DNA from: Pseudoalteromonas shioyasakiensis | GTDB lineage: Bacteria; Pseudomonadota; Gammaproteobacteria; Enterobacterales; Alteromonadaceae | DNA length: 64,000 nucleotides | Assembly: GCA_013391845.1 (NCBI GenBank) | Contig: CP058414.1 | Span: 1,970,501 to 2,034,500 of the forward strand | Direction of reading: 5' to 3' | In this document: positions 51,219-61,234 of the stretch, one piece after another | How the letters are laid out: every line of letters starts with the position of its first letter | Position numbering within the stretch: position 1 is the stretch's first letter | Notes under the pieces: model-generated | Databases searched by the model: none | Told to the model about the DNA's origin: nothing | Seen by the model: only the letters and a program-made list of their open reading frames with translations | Translations under genes and position numbers: made by a program

Positions 51219-54170
51219 ATGAAAAGCACAAAATTTATTAAAACACCTCTTGCAGCGTCAGTTGCGATGATTTTAACCGCAGGGCTAGGCACTATGTCGG
51301 CTTATGCACAGGATGAGCAAGAGAAAGCTGATAACGATATTGAAGTTATCGAAATTAAAGGTATTCGTGGCAGTATGATCCGCGCCATGGATATGAAACG
51401 TGATGCAACAGGTGTTGTTGATGCGATTTCAGCAGAAGAGATGGGTAAATTCCCAGATACTAACTTAGCTGAATCATTACAGCGTATTACCGGTGTATCG
51501 GTGAGTCGTTCAAACGGCGAAGGTAGCGAAATTACGGTACGTGGTTTTGGCCCTGAGTTTAACCTAGTAATGCTTAATGGTCGCCAAATGCCAGGCACGG
51601 GTTATACGCGTTCATACGCCCTTGAGAATATTGCCGCTGATGGTGTAAGTGCACTTGAAGTAGCAAAATCAGGTCAAGCTGATGTACCAAGTGGTGGTCT
51701 AGGCGCTACTGTAAATATTATTACAACTCGCCCATTAAATAGCCCAGGCGAAAAGTTTAGCTCGTCTATTAAAGCTATTCATGACTCGTCAAATGAAAAA
51801 GGTGATGATGTAACGCCAGAATTTTCAGCGATGTACAGCAATACCTATGCTGATGATACATTTGGTTTTGCGGCATCTTTCTCACATCAAGAACGTGACT
51901 TTCAACAGCAAAGTGCCAATATTCAAGGTTGGCAAGCTAATGTTGATTTACCAACTCTTGATGAAGGAGAGTACATTGACCCGCGTCCATTAGATAGCGA
52001 AGGCAACCGTGTCGGTAATCATTTCTTCCCGAAAGACATGAACTACAGTATTGCTGATGTTGAACGTGAGCGTACTAATGGCCAAGTAACTTTACAGTAC
52101 TCGCCAGTTGAAAGCTTTACTGCAACAGTTGATTACACAGCAAGCCGTGCTATTACTGGTGTGAATACCGTAGGTTGGGGTATCTGGAATGAGTTCGGTG
52201 GTAACATTAATGGCTATGAGCTTGATGAAAATGGTACTGCACTTTATGCCGATATCAGTGGAAACGACGGCTCATTTACTGCAAGCCGTGTTACTACAGA
52301 AGTTAAAGCGCGTTCAATCGGTTTAAACCTAGAGTGGCAAATTAACGATCAGTGGGAAGTTGAGTTCGATTATCATGATTCGAAAAACGAAACAGATAAT
52401 GGTGCAGATGACGGTTTAGGCTCAGACGGTCAAATTATCCTTGGTTCTGACCAGTTAAAGAGCAAAGTATATGACTACCGCACAGGTGAAATTCCGCACG
52501 CATACGTTAACTGGAACAACGGCACAACAGTACTTGACCCAAGTGAAATTGATTCAAACTTCAGCCAGTTTAGTTATTCGCCAGGTGAGTCTAAGGTTGA
52601 GCAAGCCCAGCTTCATACAACTTGGTTTAATGAAAGCTTCGAAATTCCATTAGTTAAAGTAAAATTTGGGGCGGCAAATACCAAGCAAACCATGGGTGGT
52701 TTCACGGCCTGGAGTGGCTTAAGAGGCGGTCCGGGTTTTAATCCATCATTTACCGAAATTCTCCCTGACGGCATGTTCACTTATAACGAAACTGGTGACA
52801 TGCTTGACCAGTTCGCTGGTGGTGGTAGTGCCCTTGAGCCAAATTACTATTACACCTATAGCTTTGAAGAGGCGTTAGCTCGTCAGCTTGCTTTTTTAAA
52901 TGAAGATTTATTGGGTGATAATCAATATTCAATTGACCCATTCTTTGATGGTATCGACAGCGAAAGCTATGTAGAAGAGAAAACGCAAAGTTTTTATGTG
53001 AACAGCTTGTGGGAATTTGATGTAGCTAATTACTTCGTTCAGATTAACGCAGGTCTTCGTTATGAAGAAACGGATGTAACCAGTACGGTTCGCCAACGCG
53101 TTGAAAGCCAAGTGAACTGGGTGAGTGCATCTGAATGGATTATGCAGTACGAAACTGGTGGCACAGATAATTTTTATCAAGAAGAAGGTAATTACGATAT
53201 CTGGTTACCTAATATCGATGTAAAAGTTGAGATCACAGACGAGCTTGTGGGGCGTGTTTCATGGGGTAAAACCATGGCCCGTGCACCGCTTGGTAACCTT
53301 GCTGGTGGCCGAAGCTTATCAGGTAGTCCTAAACCGGGTTCACGCACTGGTGGCCAAGGTAACACTAGTCTTTTACCTTTTGAATCAACTAACTTAGACT
53401 TATCGCTTGAATATTACTACGGCGAAGGTAGCTATGCATCGCTTGGCTACTTCAAAAAAGACGTTGATAACTTTATTCAAACACAAATTACTGAAACAAC
53501 GATTGATGGTTTACATGACATCTTAAATGGTCCTCGTTACCAAGAGGCTGTAGCGTCAGTTGAAGCGCGCGGAGAGCAGGCTACGAGTGATGCTATTTTC
53601 AATGAAATGTTAGCGCTTGGTTATGGCAATGCGGATGGCGCTATTGAACCGACGAGCTCAGACCCCCTCATGGTATGGAACATTTCTCAGCCACAAAATA
53701 CCGACAGCAAATCAGTCGATGGCTTTGAACTTGCTGTTCAACACTTATTTGGTGAAAGTGGCTTCGGTTTAGGTGTTAATGCCACATTTGTAGATGGTGA
53801 TGTTGAATTTGATGTTGATAGTTTGACCCAACAAGCTCCATTATCAGGTTTGAGCGATTCAGCTAACTTCCAAGCCTTTTATGATAAAGATGGCTTGTCA
53901 GTTAAAGTAACTTACGCATGGCGTGATTCGTACTTGATTGGTGTGGGTCAGTCACAAGGTTCATCTGATGCGCCGCCACAGTTTGGCGACACTTACGGTC
54001 AATGGGACTTAAGCGTTAACTATGACATTAACGAAAACATGACCGTTTTCTTTGAAGGTATAAATCTTAACAACGAAACTGAGCGTGGCTACGGTCGTTA
54101 CGAAGAGCAATTCTTATTTGCTCGTCAATACGGACCTCGTTACACAATTGGTGCCCGTTATAGCTTTTAA
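51219..54170 (+). CDS. TonB-dependent receptor, carbohydrate-uptake (TIGR01782) type
   Basis: 983-residue outer-membrane receptor. The signal peptide ends AYA-Q near residue 30, a TonB-box-like IEVIEIKGIRGSM follows, and the plug has FPDTNLAESLQRITGVSVSRSNGEGSEITVRGFGPEFNLVMLNGRQ. This is the signature of large receptors linked to polysaccharide use in Xanthomonas and marine gammaproteobacteria. The barrel ends TIGARYSF. AGGT lies 6 nt before the ATG. Together with the GH16 lipoprotein it likely imports laminarin oligosaccharides; this is inference from context. Confidence 0.93.
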   Translation: MKSTKFIKTPLAASVAMILTAGLGTMSAYAQDEQEKADNDIEVIEIKGIRGSMIRAMDMKRDATGVVDAISAEEMGKFPDTNLAESLQRITGVSVSRSNGEGSEITVRGFGPEFNLVMLNGRQMPGTGYTRSYALENIAADGVSALEVAKSGQADVPSGGLGATVNIITTRPLNSPGEKFSSSIKAIHDSSNEKGDDVTPEFSAMYSNTYADDTFGFAASFSHQERDFQQQSANIQGWQANVDLPTLDEGEYIDPRPLDSEGNRVGNHFFPKDMNYSIADVERERTNGQVTLQYSPVESFTATVDYTASRAITGVNTVGWGIWNEFGGNINGYELDENGTALYADISGNDGSFTASRVTTEVKARSIGLNLEWQINDQWEVEFDYHDSKNETDNGADDGLGSDGQIILGSDQLKSKVYDYRTGEIPHAYVNWNNGTTVLDPSEIDSNFSQFSYSPGESKVEQAQLHTTWFNESFEIPLVKVKFGAANTKQTMGGFTAWSGLRGGPGFNPSFTEILPDGMFTYNETGDMLDQFAGGGSALEPNYYYTYSFEEALARQLAFLNEDLLGDNQYSIDPFFDGIDSESYVEEKTQSFYVNSLWEFDVANYFVQINAGLRYEETDVTSTVRQRVESQVNWVSASEWIMQYETGGTDNFYQEEGNYDIWLPNIDVKVEITDELVGRVSWGKTMARAPLGNLAGGRSLSGSPKPGSRTGGQGNTSLLPFESTNLDLSLEYYYGEGSYASLGYFKKDVDNFIQTQITETTIDGLHDILNGPRYQEAVASVEARGEQATSDAIFNEMLALGYGNADGAIEPTSSDPLMVWNISQPQNTDSKSVDGFELAVQHLFGESGFGLGVNATFVDGDVEFDVDSLTQQAPLSGLSDSANFQAFYDKDGLSVKVTYAWRDSYLIGVGQSQGSSDAPPQFGDTYGQWDLSVNYDINENMTVFFEGINLNNETERGYGRYEEQFLFARQYGPRYTIGARYSF

Positions 54171-54191
54171 TATATGATCCCTGATAGAACC

Positions 54192-54214
54192 AAAGCCGCT
54201 CAATGAGCGGCTTT
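54192..54214 (+). terminator. Rho-independent terminator after the TonB receptor gene
   Basis: AAAGCCGCT-CAATG-AGCGGCTTT followed by TATTTTTATT, 22 nt past the stop codon. Confidence 0.85.
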
Positions 54215-54250
54215 TATTTTTATTAAACTAATGGAGATAAGCTAATCGAT

Positions 54251-54583
54251 TTAAAATAGCAGGGCTTTAAAAGAGTTTATTACGATAAAAAAAGTAACCA
54301 GAAAAATAGCAATGCCAGGATTAATTAAAAAATTTGGCATAAACACAATATCGGTTTCACCAAAACAGTAGAAGTAAAAGGCAATACTGAGCAATGAAGG
54401 TAGCGGAAAAAAGAAAGTTTCGTTAGCAACTAAGCCAACCACCGACCAGCTAGTTAATAGTAGTGAACCTACAAAAACGAGAAAGCCATACCATAAATCG
54501 TGCTTTTTAGCGTAATGTTTGGCGATTAAAATTGCGACAACGCATGCTGGCAATGTTATTACGGATAAAATAACGTAATCCAT
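54251..54583 (-). CDS. Hypothetical small membrane protein, 110 aa
   Basis: I do not recognise this protein. It has three to four hydrophobic helices (about residues 3-20, 31-53, 58-75 and 85-105), a basic loop (KHYAKKHD) after the first, and no other motif. The 280 bp upstream, before dcd, contain no gene; part of that DNA may be the dcd promoter region. Confidence 0.55.
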   Translation of the reverse strand: MDYVILSVITLPACVVAILIAKHYAKKHDLWYGFLVFVGSLLLTSWSVVGLVANETFFFPLPSLLSIAFYFYCFGETDIVFMPNFLINPGIAIFLVTFFIVINSFKALLF

Positions 54584-54864
54584 AACAACTTATCCTCATA
54601 CTCCCTGTAATCGGGGAATTAAAACAAACCTCAGCAGTTCAGATAAATCGGAAATAGCTGATGTTATTAGCTGAGATGGCTTATCTTATTTTGTTGAGAA
54701 TTATTCGCGCAACACGCTGTTGATTTGTGTAATATATGTCACACTATATCCACCCCATTTGGCTTTACTAATACACACGCGACTTTTGCTGTGTTTAGTT
54801 TAAAGCTTAGCGTGTTTTTTCAGCTTAAAATCAGATGTTTAAGTTGTTTTAGGTAGAATAATTA

Positions 54865-55452
54865 ATGAGATTATCAGACACCCATATTCAGCAGTATATT
54901 GACGAAGGCCGCATTGTTATTGAGCCAACACCGAGTAAAGAAATGATTTCAGGTGTGACTGTGGACTTACGTTTGGGCAATAAATTTCGAGTCTTTCAAG
55001 ATCATACCGCAGCTTATGTTGACTTAAGTGGTCCAAAAGATCAGCTAAACAAGGCGATGGAATCAATCATGAGTGATGAAATTGTGCTTGCAGAAGAAGA
55101 AGCTTTCTTCCTTCATCCTGGCGAGTTAGCTTTGGCTATCACTTATGAAAAAGTGACTTTGCCCGCTGATATTGTTGGTTGGTTAGATGGACGTTCATCA
55201 TTAGCTCGCTTAGGCTTAATGGTACACGTAACCGCTCATCGTATTGATCCAGGTTGGTCTGGAAATATTGTCTTAGAGTTTTATAACTCAGGCAAATTGC
55301 CGTTAGCACTTCGTCCGATGATGAAAATTGGTGCTATGAGCTTTGAAACCATGACAAGCCCTGCAGAAAATCCATATAACACCCGTAAAGACGCGAAATA
55401 TAAAGATCAAAATTCGGCCGTTGCAAGTCGTATCAGTGATGATAATAAATAA
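54865..55452 (+). CDS. dcd: dCTP deaminase
   Basis: 195-residue trimeric enzyme that deaminates dCTP to dUTP for dTTP synthesis. It has the family start [17 protein letters not shown], the active-site [23 protein letters not shown] near residue 110, the catalytic Glu in [17 protein letters not shown], and a C-terminal lid. The E. coli enzyme has about the same length (193). It is separated from apbC by the laminarin unit. Confidence 0.97.
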   Translation: MRLSDTHIQQYIDEGRIVIEPTPSKEMISGVTVDLRLGNKFRVFQDHTAAYVDLSGPKDQLNKAMESIMSDEIVLAEEEAFFLHPGELALAITYEKVTLPADIVGWLDGRSSLARLGLMVHVTAHRIDPGWSGNIVLEFYNSGKLPLALRPMMKIGAMSFETMTSPAENPYNTRKDAKYKDQNSAVASRISDDNK

Positions 55453-55585
55453 TCGTATATTATGTGGCTTGAGTGCCACATAATATTTTGTTGCCAAACT
55501 TTTTACCTAATTTAGTTAACTATAATTGGCAATTTAAGCTTATCACCCCCATACTTTTAGCTGGTGTTTAAAGCACGGAGCTAAA

Positions 55586-58081
55586 ATGCACTTTATTGGC
55601 AAGCAAGTCAGTCGGATAATTACAAAGCTGCTCATATTATGGTGTTGTGTATTGCTACACAGCGGCATTGTTTCTGCTGCTAATGAAGATTTGCCTGTAT
55701 GGTTGCTTAATTCAGAGCAGCCACTTGCCAAACTGAGCCAATCCCTCGAAGCATCGTTACAAAACGCAAAAAAATTAAATGCGTTAGAAACAAGCTCGAT
55801 TCGCCTTGCAGCAAAAACATCTCATTGGCTGATCATCGATTTATATCAATTACCCAAGAACAAAAACTATGTTGTTTTTCTCGGCGAGCCAAACTTAACA
55901 TGGGCTAAATTTTATCTTTTAGATGAAAATTTTCAGGCTACTAATAATCAGCGGCTTGCTTCACTAGAAAGCTTATCGAATGTTCGCCCTCATTGGTTGA
56001 TTGAGCATGGCCAAGGGCATCGCTGGGCATTGGTTAATTTTGTGCATGATAGGGCGTTGACCATTGAGGTGGGAGTTGTTGCTGCAAAAGTATTTGAAGC
56101 CAACTTACACCAAACAATTTTAGGTTACGGTGCTATTTTAGGTGTACTTATTTTATGTATCTTAGTAAGCGCAATGTACTTCTTTGTATCGAAGCAACCA
56201 AAATATATGGTGTTAAGTGCTTACTTTGTACTGGTTTGTATCGGTTTCTTGATTGATAACGGCCTGATTAGCTACCTGGTTGACGGCTTAGATTGGGAAG
56301 CTAAATGGCCTGTTAATGAGCTTGCATTGTGCTTTGTTAGCTATTTTTTATATCACTTTTTAGCGATTCATACTTACACAGCTAAGTTTAAAAAAGCTTG
56401 GCAAGCAATGATGGCTTGTTTGTTGATTGCGGCCTTGCTCTCATCAATATTGCCTCAATTTAATCGTCAGTGGCTATTTATAGTCAGCTGTTTGGGCTTT
56501 TTGGGCTTTGTTGCAGCAATCTTTTACAGTTTGATTAAGCGTATTAACAACCGTACTCATCTGCGTGTTTTTATGCTTTTAACCATCGTTATTCAAGTAT
56601 TTAGTTTATTCATTTGGAATGGCTTTGGCATTGGTTATCATGACGTTCATAATACCATTTTGCTTATTACTTCATTGGCGATTTGTTCTGTGCTGTTGTT
56701 AAAAGATCGCCAACAAATTTCAGCATTTAGTTATTCGATGCTGCATGATGTAGATACTAAACTGCCAAATAAACAATTTTTGATCGCGCAAATTGTAAAA
56801 AAAGTATCGCAGAAACAACACTTTTCAGTTTTATTATTTAAGGCTCATGTACTTTCAAATGCACGTTCTACTTTTGGCTTTGAACAAGCCAATATTTGTA
56901 TCAATGAAAGATTAAGTATTTTAAATAGTCAGCTGCAGAGTATGAATGCATTGAAACTCGAAATTCAAGCCAGCAGAAGTGCATGGCTCGCTCATGTTGA
57001 TGACAGTACGTTTGGCTGTTTAGTAATGGGAGAACTTGAGCTAAGTCACATAGAGCAGTTTGCATGTTTGATCCATGGCGTGTTTGAAGAAGGACTAACT
57101 CATGAAGAGATTAATTTAGTCGACAGTGTTGATATTGGTGTTGCGTATTACCCTATGCATGGCAATACTGCGAAGCAAATTTTTCAATGTGCTATACAAG
57201 CGATGTCGGAAAAGCGTTTACAAGGTGAGCGTTGGCGTATGTTCGACTCTGAAAGTGCGCGTCTTTCTGAGCAAAGGTTATCTATTGCTGCGGCTCTTAA
57301 AATTGCAATTGATGAAAACCAACTTAGCTTGCATTTTCAGCCGCAGATATGTCTGAAAACAGGCAAAGTAGTGGGTTGTGAAGCATTACTGCGTTGGCAG
57401 CATCCAGTATTTGGCGCAGTAAGCCCTGATGTGTTTATTCCAATAGCAGAGTCAGCAGGGGTGATCAATCAGTTGACTGAATGGGTTGTTGAAAGAGGTA
57501 TTGAGTGGCAAGCGAAGTTTTGCAAACTGATACCCGATCACGTTATTTCCATTAACATATCAGCAAAAGATCTATTAAATAAAGACTTACCGGTGCTTTT
57601 AATCACCATTTTAAATGAGCAAAAAGTATCGGCTGACTCAGTGATGTTAGAGCTTACAGAATCAGCAACTTTGGAAGAAAGTAAAAAGATTAAAGCAACA
57701 CTGGATGACTACCGTTTAATCGGATTAAAGCTCGCGATTGATGATTTTGGTACAGGTTATTCTTCACTTGCTTATTTAAGTCAACTTGGCTTTGATGAAG
57801 TAAAAATAGATAAGCAGTTTGTATTGAATTTGCCGTTTTCGGTTAATGATCAAAGTATCTGTAGGGCAACCTGTGATATAGCCACTACTTTAGGGGCGCA
57901 TGTTGTAGCTGAGGGTATCGAAGATGAGCAAAGTCTGGCTATGTTGCAAAGTTATGGCTGCCAGTTTGGGCAGGGGTACTATTTTTCAAAGCCGCTCTGT
58001 GCAGATGATTATTTAGATTGGATAAAGGAGGTGCAGAAAGTTGAAATTAGTCTTGATGCAACAGCGAACCTAATTGATTAA
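55586..58081 (+). CDS. Membrane c-di-GMP phosphodiesterase (7TMR-DISM, degenerate GGDEF, EAL)
   Basis: 831-residue signalling protein: signal peptide or first helix (residues 10-31), a 7TMR-DISM extracellular domain (about 35-170), seven membrane helices (about 185-375), a degenerate GGDEF domain (about 390-555) and an EAL domain (about 570-820). The EAL core is intact: CEALLRWQHP, ISINISAKD, LELTES, AIDDFGTGYSSLAYL and KIDKQFV. At the GGDEF position it reads VDDSTFG, so no cyclase activity is expected. It probably lowers c-di-GMP in response to a periplasmic ligand. Its end overlaps the convergent gene by 35 nt. Confidence 0.9.
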   Translation: MHFIGKQVSRIITKLLILWCCVLLHSGIVSAANEDLPVWLLNSEQPLAKLSQSLEASLQNAKKLNALETSSIRLAAKTSHWLIIDLYQLPKNKNYVVFLGEPNLTWAKFYLLDENFQATNNQRLASLESLSNVRPHWLIEHGQGHRWALVNFVHDRALTIEVGVVAAKVFEANLHQTILGYGAILGVLILCILVSAMYFFVSKQPKYMVLSAYFVLVCIGFLIDNGLISYLVDGLDWEAKWPVNELALCFVSYFLYHFLAIHTYTAKFKKAWQAMMACLLIAALLSSILPQFNRQWLFIVSCLGFLGFVAAIFYSLIKRINNRTHLRVFMLLTIVIQVFSLFIWNGFGIGYHDVHNTILLITSLAICSVLLLKDRQQISAFSYSMLHDVDTKLPNKQFLIAQIVKKVSQKQHFSVLLFKAHVLSNARSTFGFEQANICINERLSILNSQLQSMNALKLEIQASRSAWLAHVDDSTFGCLVMGELELSHIEQFACLIHGVFEEGLTHEEINLVDSVDIGVAYYPMHGNTAKQIFQCAIQAMSEKRLQGERWRMFDSESARLSEQRLSIAAALKIAIDENQLSLHFQPQICLKTGKVVGCEALLRWQHPVFGAVSPDVFIPIAESAGVINQLTEWVVERGIEWQAKFCKLIPDHVISINISAKDLLNKDLPVLLITILNEQKVSADSVMLELTESATLEESKKIKATLDDYRLIGLKLAIDDFGTGYSSLAYLSQLGFDEVKIDKQFVLNLPFSVNDQSICRATCDIATTLGAHVVAEGIEDEQSLAMLQSYGCQFGQGYYFSKPLCADDYLDWIKEVQKVEISLDATANLID

Positions 58082-58823
58082 AGTAATTAAGTAGCGCTGC
58101 AAAACAGCGCATGGTATGTTGCTCATCTGGGTAAATTAAGCCACTTGTTGATAAACCACTTACCAAAAAGCTATTTTTTATATCAGGGTGCCTGTCAATA
58201 CACTGTTCAAAACAGCGGGCCGCGAGTTCTTCAGGCATACTCATATAAAGTTGCTTAACCTGCTGATCAAAAGCGATAGATTGCTTAACAAACTCATTTG
58301 GGTTCGCACCTGAGTTGTCTAAAAATACCTGATGATAAAACTCATTTAAGCGCTGATTAAGTGGATGACTTAAATCTGGTGACTGTTCGAGCCATAGCGC
58401 CGAGCAAAATTGCATACTCTTTCTGTCGCTAAACAAATGCTGACAAATATGGTGGTCAAAAGCATGAAACCATTCATGGGCAAGTGCGCCACCACCGGCA
58501 TTTTTAGCCAGAGCAAGGGTTTGACTATTGGCATTATAATGAGCCTGCACACCTTTTTGGCCGCCATGACCAAAGGCAAAATTAAGCTTCCCCCTAAGAC
58601 CAATTGCCGTTGGTGGTAAAGTCAGTATTTGCGCAAGATCAGCTAAGGCATCGTAAATTAAATTTGCCGCTAATAAACGTTCTTGTTTGTTGACCCAATT
58701 GCCAACCACCATTGTACGAAAGCCAAATGTATCGCGAATATCGTCAAAATCGACCTGATCATCAAAGCGATAATCGGGTCCCTGACGATGAAAACCCGCA
58801 CTAAGTCGTTTTGATACTCGCAT
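58047..58823 (-). CDS. LPD1/CLCA_X-like protein with HExxH motif
   Basis: 258-residue protein whose first 140 residues match the LPD1 (large polyvalent protein domain 1) pattern: RDTFGFRTMVVGNWVNKQER, ANLIYDALADLAQIL, LNFAFGHGGQKG, AHYNANSQTLALAKNAGGGALAHEWFHAFDHH. The HEWFH sequence is a zincin motif. LPD1 normally sits in huge phage or conjugative polyproteins, but free-standing chromosomal versions (named CLCA_X in some annotations) exist in gammaproteobacteria. No signal peptide. Its ATG overlaps the DTW gene stop by 1 nt (TAATG), so the two are co-translated. Confidence 0.7.
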   Translation of the reverse strand: MRVSKRLSAGFHRQGPDYRFDDQVDFDDIRDTFGFRTMVVGNWVNKQERLLAANLIYDALADLAQILTLPPTAIGLRGKLNFAFGHGGQKGVQAHYNANSQTLALAKNAGGGALAHEWFHAFDHHICQHLFSDRKSMQFCSALWLEQSPDLSHPLNQRLNEFYHQVFLDNSGANPNEFVKQSIAFDQQVKQLYMSMPEELAARCFEQCIDRHPDIKNSFLVSGLSTSGLIYPDEQHTMRCFAALLNYFNQLGSLLHQD

Positions 58824-59422
58824 TATAGATAGCGCGCCTTAACATTAGCTGGCATATGCTGAGTTTGCTTATCGACCAGCGCAGCTAATAATCTATATAG
58901 TGGCGTTACATCAAGGCCTTCAATTAATTTAAGGCTATGAGCCACAGCTTCTAAAGTTGATAAACTATCTGCTCGTGGCGCTTTGCGAATGACGTATTTG
59001 TTTTGTGGTACCTGTTTAAAACTCACAGCCTCAAATGCGTGGAGGCTTGGGGTTAATTGCAGCATTTTGTAGGCTTTTTTCCATGTGCCATCAATCACAA
59101 TTAAATGGGTCAAAGACTGTTTGAAAGCATCTGTAGTGGCAGTGTGCTCGTCTAAATTTAATGCGTCATCCGCAGGGTAGAGTACCGCTGTTGTTGCCTT
59201 TGGTAATGTTGCAAGCTGCAAAAAGTCCCGTTCTGACTCGCCTGCGATGATTTGGCAATTCTCTAAGCCTAAATTCAGTAAATTAGCGGTGTTTTTAGTA
59301 ATTTTTTCCTCATTAGGGTGGCGTAATATAATGATTTTTAGTTTATTATTGATTATGCTTATTGAATCACATAAACAGGTTTTAACTGAAAAGCCACAAT
59401 GTGAGCACAATTCTCTAGCCAT
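58823..59422 (-). CDS. DTW-domain tRNA-uridine aminocarboxypropyltransferase (TapT-like)
   Basis: 199-residue enzyme of the DTW family, which adds the acp group from S-adenosylmethionine to tRNA uridine 47 (acp3U47). It has an N-terminal zinc-like Cys cluster (CSHCGFSVKTCLC), the HPNEEKITKNTANL motif, and the name-giving VIDGTWKKAYKML near residue 112, then VIRKAPRADSLSTLEAVA. It is the first gene of a two-gene operon with the LPD1-like protein. Confidence 0.88.
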   Translation of the reverse strand: MARELCSHCGFSVKTCLCDSISIINNKLKIIILRHPNEEKITKNTANLLNLGLENCQIIAGESERDFLQLATLPKATTAVLYPADDALNLDEHTATTDAFKQSLTHLIVIDGTWKKAYKMLQLTPSLHAFEAVSFKQVPQNKYVIRKAPRADSLSTLEAVAHSLKLIEGLDVTPLYRLLAALVDKQTQHMPANVKARYL

Positions 59423-59551
59423 ACGAACTCAGGTGTAAATCAAAACTATGCCTAGTATACATGAGCTTAACTCGCAAAGCAGGTTTGCTTTTTAGCTATG
59501 AACGGCTAAAGTTGCGATTTATATAATTACGTTTTTGATTAAGGGATAAAG

Positions 59552-59896
59552 ATGACGACAATCACAATCGATGAGAGTGCACTTGAAGGGATGGAATCAC
59601 TTTTAGGTGACCAATTTGCCGACACCTTGACCTTTTGTTGTAGTGAATTTCAGCGTTTAGGCTCTGAGGTACTTGCAAATCTTGGTTCAGATAACGAAGC
59701 TGCAGCACGACATGCACACAGTTTAAAATCAAATGCAGCTCAATTTGGTGCTGCGAGCCTGTCTAAACTTGCGCAGTCAATCGAACAAGCACTTAATCAA
59801 AATGATCTAGCAACTGCAGAGCAAAACTCACAGAGTTTAGATGTTCAAGTATCAGGTTCTGTAGAAAAACTACAAGCTTGGTTTGCTAATCGCTAA
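59552..59896 (+). CDS. Stand-alone Hpt-domain protein
   Basis: 114-residue histidine phosphotransfer protein: four helices with the phospho-His in AARHAHSLKSNAAQFGAASLSKLAQ near residue 52. AAGGG lies 7 nt before the ATG. Lone Hpt proteins relay phosphoryl groups between hybrid kinases and response regulators; the partners are not next to it here. Confidence 0.9.
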   Translation: MTTITIDESALEGMESLLGDQFADTLTFCCSEFQRLGSEVLANLGSDNEAAARHAHSLKSNAAQFGAASLSKLAQSIEQALNQNDLATAEQNSQSLDVQVSGSVEKLQAWFANR

Positions 59897-59989
59897 AAAC
59901 TTGAATTTATTTCAGTTATAACCGCAAAAATCCTCTGGCGTGGTGGCCCCGTACTAGGTTAGTCTTAAGGCTAATTAGTAGAGGTAACC

Positions 59990-61207
59990 ATGTCACAAAT
60001 CAAAAAGAGTCACAAACTAGACGGTGTCTGTTATGACATACGTGGGCCTGTGCTTGCACAAGCTCGAAAAATGGAAGATGAAGGGCAAAAAGTATTAAAG
60101 CTAAACATTGGCAACCCGGCTGCCTTTGGCTTTGATATGCCTGAAGATATGCACAAAGATATCATTCGTAACTTATATTCAGCCCAAGGCTACTGTGACT
60201 CTAAAGGCCTCTACTCAGCCCGTGTGGCTGTCTATCAACACTATCAGCAACGCGGTTTATTTAATCTTGATGTCGATAATATTTATATCGGCAATGGGGT
60301 CAGCGAATTAATTCAAATGACCACCCAAGCATTACTTGATAATGACGACGAAGTGCTTATTCCTGCACCGGATTATCCGCTGTGGACAGCATCGGTTAAA
60401 TTAGCAGGGGGTAACCCTGTGCATTATCTATGTGATGAAGAACAAGATTGGTTCCCTGATATTGCTGATATAAAATCGAAGATCACTTCAAAGACCAAAG
60501 CACTGGTGCTTATTAACCCTAATAACCCCACCGGTGCGGTGTATAGTGATGATCTTTTGATGGAACTTATCAATATTGCTCGTGAACACAAGCTTTTGCT
60601 ATTGAGCGATGAAATTTACGAGAAAATCTTGTACGACGGTGTCACACACAGCTCTATTGGTGCATTGTGTGATGATGTGCCAATCATCACCTTTAATGGC
60701 TTAGCCAAAACGTACCGCGCTGCGGGTTTGCGAATGGGTTGGATGGTGTTAAGCGGTCGTACTAGCATGATGGACGACTTAAGTCGTGGCCTAGATATGC
60801 TGGCGTCTATGCGATTATGTGCCAACGTACCTGCACAATACGCTATTCAGCAAGCGTTAGGTGGTGTGCAATCGATTGATAATCTTATTAACCCAGGTGG
60901 TCGGCTGTACGTTCAGCGAGATATTGCATGGCGTGGTTTAAATGCCATTGATGGTATTAGCTGTAAAAAGCCTAAAGGGGCGCTATATGCATTTGCGAAA
61001 GTGGATACAGCACACTTTAATATCAAAAATGATGAACGCATGATTTTAGATTTACTCAAAGCTGAGAAAATCTTATTAGTGCATGGTCGCGCATTTAATT
61101 GGCCTGATCCTGATCATTTCAGATTGGTGTTTTTACCAAACAAAGATGATTTAACAGAAGCCATGAGTAAGATGCAGCGATTCTTCGCTGATTATCGACA
61201 AAGCTAA
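59990..61207 (+). CDS. alaA: Glutamate-pyruvate aminotransferase AlaA
   Basis: 405-residue fold-type I PLP aminotransferase, the same length as E. coli AlaA, with the AlaA start KSHKLDGVCYDIRGPVLAQA, the PLP phosphate and ring contacts in NGVSELIQM, PDYPLW and INPNNPTGAVYS, the Asp in LLLSDEIYEKILYD, and the Schiff-base Lys in FNGLAKTYRAAGLRMGW near residue 240. It makes alanine from pyruvate and glutamate. It is transcribed alone with a terminator after it. Confidence 0.95.
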   Translation: MSQIKKSHKLDGVCYDIRGPVLAQARKMEDEGQKVLKLNIGNPAAFGFDMPEDMHKDIIRNLYSAQGYCDSKGLYSARVAVYQHYQQRGLFNLDVDNIYIGNGVSELIQMTTQALLDNDDEVLIPAPDYPLWTASVKLAGGNPVHYLCDEEQDWFPDIADIKSKITSKTKALVLINPNNPTGAVYSDDLLMELINIAREHKLLLLSDEIYEKILYDGVTHSSIGALCDDVPIITFNGLAKTYRAAGLRMGWMVLSGRTSMMDDLSRGLDMLASMRLCANVPAQYAIQQALGGVQSIDNLINPGGRLYVQRDIAWRGLNAIDGISCKKPKGALYAFAKVDTAHFNIKNDERMILDLLKAEKILLVHGRAFNWPDPDHFRLVFLPNKDDLTEAMSKMQRFFADYRQS

Positions 61208-61234
61208 AAAAAGCGAGCCGATGCTCGCTTTTTT
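61206..61234. terminator. Bidirectional terminator after alaA
   Basis: AAAAAAGCGAGC-CGAT-GCTCGCTTTTTT; shared by alaA and the convergent lipoprotein operon. Confidence 0.93.
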
